From Pseudonocardiales bacterium (GTDB lineage: Bacteria; Actinomycetota; Actinomycetes; Mycobacteriales; Pseudonocardiaceae), in assembly GCA_019244165.1 (NCBI GenBank), contig JAFATA010000075.1, positions 18,135 to 82,134 of the forward strand: 64,000 nt of DNA. Reading direction: 5' to 3'. This document shows, piece by piece, positions 58,548 to 64,000 of the stretch. Position 1 is the first letter of the stretch. Each line of letters opens with the position of its first letter. Made by a program: the position numbers and the translations under genes. Below the pieces are notes generated by a model that was not told where the DNA came from, ran no database searches, and saw only the letters and a list, made by a program, of their open reading frames with translations.

Positions 58548-59975
58548 TCACGAGGCGCCGAGGGCGTCCAGGAAGGAGCGCGCCCAACGCTGCACGTCGT
58601 GGGTCATCACCTGCCGGCGCAGGGCCCGCATCCGCCTGCGCCCCTCCGCGGGATCGGCGGTGATGGCCGCTTCGATGGCGTTCTTGATGCCGTCGAGATC
58701 ATGCGGGTTGACCAGGAACGCGCTGGTCAGCTCGGCCGCCGCGCCCGCGAACTCGGAGAGCACCAGCGTGCCGCTCAGGTCGTGGCGACACGCCACGTAC
58801 TCCTTGGCCACCAGGTTCATGCCGTCCCGCACCGGGGTGACGAGCATGACGTCCGCGGCCACGAAGAGCGCGGTCAGCTCGTTACGCGGCATCGACTGGT
58901 GCAGGTAATGCACCGTGGGGTGGCCCACCCGGCCGAACTCACCGTTGATCCGGCTGACGGCCTGCTCGATGTGGTTGCGCATGCGCCGGTAGTGCTCCAC
59001 CCGCTCGCGCGACGGGGTAGCCAGCTGCACCATGACGACGTCGTGGGCGGAGATCCGGTTCTCCGCATACAGCTCTCCCAGCGCGCGCAGCCGCACGTCG
59101 ATGCCCTTGGTGTAGTCCAGCCGGTCCACCCCGAGGACGATGGTCGCCGGGTTACCCAGTTCCTTGCGGATTTCCGCGGCGCGCTGGCGGATCGGCCGGC
59201 TGCGGGCGCATTTGTCCAACGCGGTGGAGTCGATGGAGATCGGAAAGGCACCGACCCGGACCGTCCGGTCGCCAGTGGTGACCTGGCCAGGCTTGGTACC
59301 CATCCCCACCGCGCTCTTGGTTGCCAACATTCCGGTCAGCCGGCGTGCCAAGATCAGGAAATTCTGCGCGCCACCGGGCAGCTGGAACCCGACCAGGTCA
59401 GCGCCGAGCAGCCCGTGGACCAGCTCGGCGCGCCAGGGCAGTTGCATGAACAGCTCCACGGGCGGGAAGGGAATGTGCAGGAAGAACCCGATCCGCAGGT
59501 CCGGCCGCAGTCCCCGGAGCATTTGGGGCACCAGCTGCAGCTGGTAGTCCTGTACCCAGACGGTGGCCCCCTCGCTGGCGACCTTGGCGGTGGCTGCGGC
59601 GAATCGCACGTTGATCTTGACGTAGGCGTTCCACCAGTGTCGATGGAACATCGGAGGAGCCACCACATCGTGGTAAAGCGGCCAGAGCGTCGCGTTGGCG
59701 AAGCCCTCGTAGTAGTCGGTGAGCTCCGCGCTGGACAGCGGCACCGGATGCAAGGTCATGTCGCCATCGGTGATGGGCTCCACCTCGACGTCGGGGACGC
59801 CCGGCCAGCCGACCCACGCGCCGCGACGCGAGCGCAGGAACGGCTCCAGCGCGGCGACCAGCCCGCCCGGGCTGGACTTCCACTGCTGCGTGCCATCGGG
59901 CAGCCGTTCCAGGTCCACTGGCAGCCGGTTGGCCGCCACCACGAAATCTGCCCCCGTGCTCGTGGTGTCGGTCAC
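58548..59975 (-). CDS. otsA: Trehalose-6-phosphate synthase (GT20)
   Basis: [59 protein letters not shown]. Confidence 0.95.
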   Translation of the reverse strand: MTDTTSTGADFVVAANRLPVDLERLPDGTQQWKSSPGGLVAALEPFLRSRRGAWVGWPGVPDVEVEPITDGDMTLHPVPLSSAELTDYYEGFANATLWPLYHDVVAPPMFHRHWWNAYVKINVRFAAATAKVASEGATVWVQDYQLQLVPQMLRGLRPDLRIGFFLHIPFPPVELFMQLPWRAELVHGLLGADLVGFQLPGGAQNFLILARRLTGMLATKSAVGMGTKPGQVTTGDRTVRVGAFPISIDSTALDKCARSRPIRQRAAEIRKELGNPATIVLGVDRLDYTKGIDVRLRALGELYAENRISAHDVVMVQLATPSRERVEHYRRMRNHIEQAVSRINGEFGRVGHPTVHYLHQSMPRNELTALFVAADVMLVTPVRDGMNLVAKEYVACRHDLSGTLVLSEFAGAAAELTSAFLVNPHDLDGIKNAIEAAITADPAEGRRRMRALRRQVMTHDVQRWARSFLDALGAS

Positions 59976-60104
59976 GGGTTACCCTCCTTGTCCGCACCGC
60001 TACCCACCGAGACTAGCGGCGCGGGCTGCCGGTCCGCTGATCGTCACCGGGACGGCTGCCCAACACCGCCACACTGCGGTGCACTTACCATGACTGTCGC
60101 GTCC

Positions 60105-60180
60105 GCCGGCGTAGCTCAACTGGCAGAGCAACCGCCTTGTAAGCGGTAGGTTCGGGGTTCGAGTCCCCGCGTCGGCTCCA
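60105..60180 (+). tRNA. tRNA-Thr(TGT)
   Basis: Acceptor GCCGGCG/CGTCGGC, anticodon arm ACCGC-CTTGTAA-GCGGT, T-arm GGGGTTCGAGTCCCC, encoded CCA. Confidence 0.93.
60139..60180 (+). repeat. attL-like 42-bp direct repeat (3' end of tRNA-Thr)
   Basis: GTAAGCGGTAGGTTCGGGGTTCGAGTCCCCGCGTCGGCTCCA, identical to 63669-63710. Confidence 0.95.
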
Positions 60181-60318
60181 GTTTTACCAGGGAAATTACT
60201 TCCTTCGATTGATCAAGACCCTCGGCGAGCATAACGAGGGTATCGAAGAAGTGTTTGCCGTGTTTGGCGGCGGTGGAGAGGATGTCCGTGCTACGAGGGA
60301 AGCTCAGACCGCGTGTCA

Positions 60319-61050
60319 TCAGGCGTTGTTGTTGTGGATCAGCTGGTTGAGAATGGCTTGGCATTCGATGAGGTTGGCTGCGGTGTGCGGTGCGCCGGCA
60401 TCTCGCAGTTCCTGGGTGCTGGTCGTGCCGGTGGCCACGCCGATCACTTGCACCCCGGCTGCTAGCCCCGCTTCCACGTCTTTCGGTGTGTCGCCGATCA
60501 GGACTGTGGCGTCGTTCCGGAACATCACACCAGTCCGTTGGGCTGCTCGTTGTTGGGCGATCGTGACTAGCTTGGGTCGTTCGGGGTCGTCGTCGCCGTA
60601 GGCACCGGCGTCGAGGTCGAGGTAGTGGTCCAGGTGGAAGACTTCGAGTTTGATGCGGGCCACGTCGCGCAGGTTTCCGGTTAACACGCTTTGGTAGACG
60701 GTGGGACAGTGCGCCAGGCTGGCGAGGGTGTCGTGTGCGCCGGGTAGCGCTCGGCCTATCGTGCGTAGCTCGTCCCGTGCGTCGTGGTAGTTCTGGACTA
60801 CGGCTCGCGCTAATCGTGTGATCATTTCGTTGGTTGGTGTGATGTCGTTGAGTCGTAAGCTTTCCGCCATGATGTCCAGCTCGGTCCGGCCGGAGATCGT
60901 CGCTAGGGTGGCGAGGGGTTTGCCGGTGGCGGCGGGGAAGGCTCGATCGTAGAGGGCGCGGCCGACGCCCCGTGTTTCGATCAGTGTGTGGTCGAGGTCC
61001 CACAGCACGAGCAGGCGGGGTGCGGGCCGGGAGGGGAGTGCGGTGGGCAT
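60319..61050 (-). CDS. HAD-superfamily phosphatase
   Basis: LLVLWDLDHTLIETRG; VLTGNLRDVA; VLIGDTPKDVEAGLAAG. Confidence 0.87.
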   Translation of the reverse strand: MPTALPSRPAPRLLVLWDLDHTLIETRGVGRALYDRAFPAATGKPLATLATISGRTELDIMAESLRLNDITPTNEMITRLARAVVQNYHDARDELRTIGRALPGAHDTLASLAHCPTVYQSVLTGNLRDVARIKLEVFHLDHYLDLDAGAYGDDDPERPKLVTIAQQRAAQRTGVMFRNDATVLIGDTPKDVEAGLAAGVQVIGVATGTTSTQELRDAGAPHTAANLIECQAILNQLIHNNNA

Positions 61051-61146
61051 GAGCGCAGTCTGCCATCGTTAGCCTGGCTGATCGGCGGTGTACGATTTGC
61101 GCCGCTCACGCCCCAGGAGCTTCGACGCTGGGGAGGGGATGAACGG

Positions 61147-62370
61147 GTGGACGAGCGGTTGGCTGGGCTAATCGGTGCGCGGGTGTGTGCTATTCGGGTG
61201 GCCAAGCACCAGACTCGGGTGGTCGTGGCGGGCTTGAGCGGCATTACGACTGATTACTTGTACCAGATCGAACGCGGTAGGAAGCTTCCTGCTATTCCCA
61301 TGGTGATTCAGCTTGCTCGAGTGCTCGGCGTGCCGGTGTCCAGGCTGCTGGAGGGACCGGAGGCTGCCGCCAGCGAGCGGCCGGGCGGGACCGATGTCGG
61401 CATGGTGCTGTATCGGGCGCTGACCCAATCGGTTGTGCCGGACGAGTCGGATGAGCCGCCTCCGGTTGCTGAGTTGGGGGAGCGCGTGCGGTCGGCGTGG
61501 CGGATCTGGCAGAGTTCCCCGTACCGCTACAGCGAGCTGGCACGTCAGCTGCCGGTGCTGATTACGGATACCGAACTGGCCGAACAGCGCTACCAGCGCG
61601 AGGGTGAGCGATCGGAACGTCGGCAGGTGCAGTGCTGTGCCGTTGATCTGTATGGCTTGCTGCGTACGGTCACCAAGCGGGTCGGCCGTGTCGATCTCTC
61701 TCTGCTGGTGGCGGACCGGGCGATCCGGGCGGCCGAAGCTGCCAGTGATCCGCATCGTCTGGCTGCGGCGCAGTGGAACCTCGCGCATGTTCTGTTGGCT
61801 GACCATGAACCCGAGGGCGCGGAAGCCGTCGCCGTGCGGGCGGCCGAGACAATTGCTCCCTTGGTGCAGGCCGGCGATGGGGACGCCATGGCGCTGTGCG
61901 GGGGGTTGAGGTTGCTCGGCGCCCTGGCCAGCGTCCGGCAGGGTCAGGTCTGGGCGGCTCGGGAGCGCGTGCGGGCCGTGGTGGAACTGGCGGAGCGAAC
62001 CCGTGAACGTAACGCTTACTGGACAGCGTTTGGACCAACGAACGTCGCCATGTACGCGGTGAGCGTGGAAGTCGAGGCGGGGGAGGCGGCTGAAGCATTG
62101 CGGCTGGCTGAGCAGGTCGACCCCGATCGCTCCCCATCGATTGAACGGCGGGTGGCCTTTCTGATCGAACAGGCCAAGGGCTATACGCAGCGGCGGGACT
62201 ACGCCAGTGCTTTGGTGCTGCTCCAGCGGGTCAGCCGGGAAGCACCAGAGGATATGGCCCATCGGCCGGCAGCTCACCAGCTCCTGCGCACCGTCATCCA
62301 CCGTGGTCGGCGCGGCGTTGCCGCTGAAGCCGCGCAGCTCGCGGATCGCTTTGCCCTGCCTATCAGTTAG
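61147..62370 (+). CDS. XRE-family regulator with TPR-like domain (distinct subfamily)
   Basis: HTH region QTRVVVAGLSGITTDYLYQIERGRKLPAIPMVIQLARVLGVPVSRLL; long helical C-terminal part. Confidence 0.8.
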   Translation: MDERLAGLIGARVCAIRVAKHQTRVVVAGLSGITTDYLYQIERGRKLPAIPMVIQLARVLGVPVSRLLEGPEAAASERPGGTDVGMVLYRALTQSVVPDESDEPPPVAELGERVRSAWRIWQSSPYRYSELARQLPVLITDTELAEQRYQREGERSERRQVQCCAVDLYGLLRTVTKRVGRVDLSLLVADRAIRAAEAASDPHRLAAAQWNLAHVLLADHEPEGAEAVAVRAAETIAPLVQAGDGDAMALCGGLRLLGALASVRQGQVWAARERVRAVVELAERTRERNAYWTAFGPTNVAMYAVSVEVEAGEAAEALRLAEQVDPDRSPSIERRVAFLIEQAKGYTQRRDYASALVLLQRVSREAPEDMAHRPAAHQLLRTVIHRGRRGVAAEAAQLADRFALPIS

Positions 62371-62664
62371 ACCCGAGCCGCGAGTCAACCCGAGCTGTCA
62401 GTCCGGGTTACCGGCCAGTCACCTGCCTACAGTCGTACTCAGGCACCTAGCGCTGCGGTGCTGCACCACAAACCCCGACAGTGGCGCGGCACCGCGTACT
62501 CCGTTCAGAGCCGGGATGGCCGCTGTGATCCCCGTGGCTACCGGCCACCACACCGAGGGCGGGACGATGATGACGATGCCAGTCACAAAGCAAGATCATG
62601 TCAGTCTGAGTGGGCACCGGAGGAGTTATGACCGGGTGTCGGTCGTCGGGCCGACGGTGGCGGG

Positions 62665-63105
62665 GTGGTGCTGGTGATCCGCCGTGGTCCGTCGGTGTAT
62701 CAGGCCAATGGTGAGTTCATGTGCAAAGTGTTGTGCAAAGCTCTGGCTGATGGGGTGCGGGCCGGGCTGGGTACGGAGGACGGGATTGGCTCGCTGCGGT
62801 GCCGGGTCAGCGGTGCGCTCTACGTCCTGCTGCTCATCCACCAGGTGGATGAGCAGGGACGCTGTCAGTCGTGTCGTCGTCCGGGTGCGATGTTCGGATG
62901 GCGTCGTCGGCCGTGTGGGGTGCACCGGGAGGCGAGTTTCTGGCTGCGCCAACCGGACTGGTTCCTGGCGTCCCGGGGCAGACCGGGGGCGCCGGTCGGC
63001 CCACTGATCCCCACCGAGGATATCCACTACACCCGGGACGGCGACTCACCGGACCAACCCGGACGACATCGAGGTCCTACCCAGAATCACCCCGAACATG
63101 AGTAA
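62665..63105 (+). CDS. Hypothetical protein with CxxC and C/H residues (WhiB-neighbour-like)
   Basis: GRCQSCRRPGAMFGWRRRPCGVHREASFWLRQP. Confidence 0.5.
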   Translation: MVLVIRRGPSVYQANGEFMCKVLCKALADGVRAGLGTEDGIGSLRCRVSGALYVLLLIHQVDEQGRCQSCRRPGAMFGWRRRPCGVHREASFWLRQPDWFLASRGRPGAPVGPLIPTEDIHYTRDGDSPDQPGRHRGPTQNHPEHE

Positions 63106-63203
63106 TTCGCCCACCGGAACCCCTCCAGACCCCGGTCGCCCCGCCCTTGCCTCCCCCAGTCCACCGGGGCGGGGCGGCCGGACCCGGACATGGGGGGACC
63201 AGG

Positions 63204-63528
63204 GATGATCCTCGATGAGACCCATCTCGCTTCCTTCAGCGGCGCCGCCCACTACACGCTGCAGGACCTGCGCACCGCCAGCCGGGCGGTGCCCTTGTTA
63301 CGTCACGCTGTGGAGAACTTCGGTTCCAGCTACACTCGAGCGTGGGCGCTGAACTTGCCGGAGCCCACGCGATCGCCAGGGACATCGACACCGCGGTCAC
63401 CGTCGGTCATCAGGCCGTCGATGCGGTCACGGCACTGCACTCCTCCAGACCTATGACCGGCTGCGGGTCCTGAATACCGCACTGCAACCCCTGCACACCA
63501 GCCCCGGTGTCGCCGAGCTGCGCGAGTG
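63204..63528 (+). pseudogene. C-terminal remnant of an XRE/TPR regulator with frameshifts
   Basis: Reading across frames: HLASFSGAAHYTLQDLRTASRAVPLLRHAVENFGSSY...AGAHAIARDIDTAVTVGHQAVDAVTALHSS...YDRLRVLNTALQPLHTSPGVAELRE. Confidence 0.55.
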
Positions 63529-63668
63529 ATCACAACGCTGGTGTGGCCGACGTGACACCACATGTGACGCGAACTGGCGCCCACCGGAGCCGCTGTGGCC
63601 ACCAGAACGATCACTGTAGACAGCGAAGTCGCTGGTAGCAGTCAAGGTCAACGTGGATGGGGCGTCTG

Positions 63669-63710
63669 GTAAGCGGTAGGTTCGGGGTTCGAGTCCCCGC
63701 GTCGGCTCCA
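63669..63710 (+). repeat. attR-like 42-bp copy of tRNA-Thr 3' end
   Basis: Identical to 60139-60180; no 5' tRNA half upstream. Confidence 0.95.
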
Positions 63711-64000
63711 TTCTTCCGAGAGAGAACGCTCTCCAAACGAAATCTTGAACGATCTGCGCACCGGCTGTCCAGCCAGGTCGAGGAGCACCGAAACCCTCGC
63801 ACTAACGCCACAGTGGACAAGTTAAGTAGCCGTAATGAATTAACCTATTCAGCGCGTGACGTGATAGTGTAATTCCAGTCGCCATGGAAAAGGTGCCGGA
63901 TTATGGGTATAGAATCTTTCTGCTGGTCGGTGAGTTTGATTTTCGTTGGGTAGAGGTTGGGGTCGAGTTCGCAGCGGACGGCCAGTCCTGTGCTGGTCGT

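Noticed and set aside
63650-63711. Second tRNA-Thr gene
   Set aside because: Only the 3' 42 nt are present; no acceptor 5' strand, D-arm or anticodon arm.

Overview
GC-rich actinobacterial chromosome segment, probably Pseudonocardiaceae-like judging by gene content (CarD, Lsr2, multiple XRE/TPR regulators, class II DAHP synthase). Main blocks: (1) a minus-strand serine-cycle operon, glyA-sgaA-mcl-mtkA-mtkB-hprA (~4.0-10.7 kb), followed by a radical SAM gene and a phosphotransferase gene; (2) a compact biosynthetic cluster (~11.5-22.3 kb) with MFS transporter, fused PabAB, PabC, AurF-like diiron N-oxygenase, GSA-aminomutase-like PLP enzyme, DAHP synthase and two ATP-grasp ligases, flanked by a degenerate DAHP-synthase 3' stub; (3) housekeeping genes radA, carD, ispD, ispF, cysS, rlmB, lsr2; (4) a coupled AAA ATPase/TPR pair with near-identical 120-nt repeats; (5) pntAA/AB/B; (6) a FxLD-type class I lanthipeptide locus whose precursor is missing from the ORF track, lying between duplicated XRE + small Cys-rich ORF cassettes; (7) a TA/restriction-modification block; (8) otsA and a tRNA-Thr whose 3' 42 nt are duplicated 3.5 kb downstream (integration scar). 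Also notable: two in-frame TGA interruptions (mtkB and the Cys-rich tail of the radical SAM protein), two related long hairpins with compensatory arm changes, and several pseudogenes. All calls come from reading the sequence and provided translations; no searches were run.
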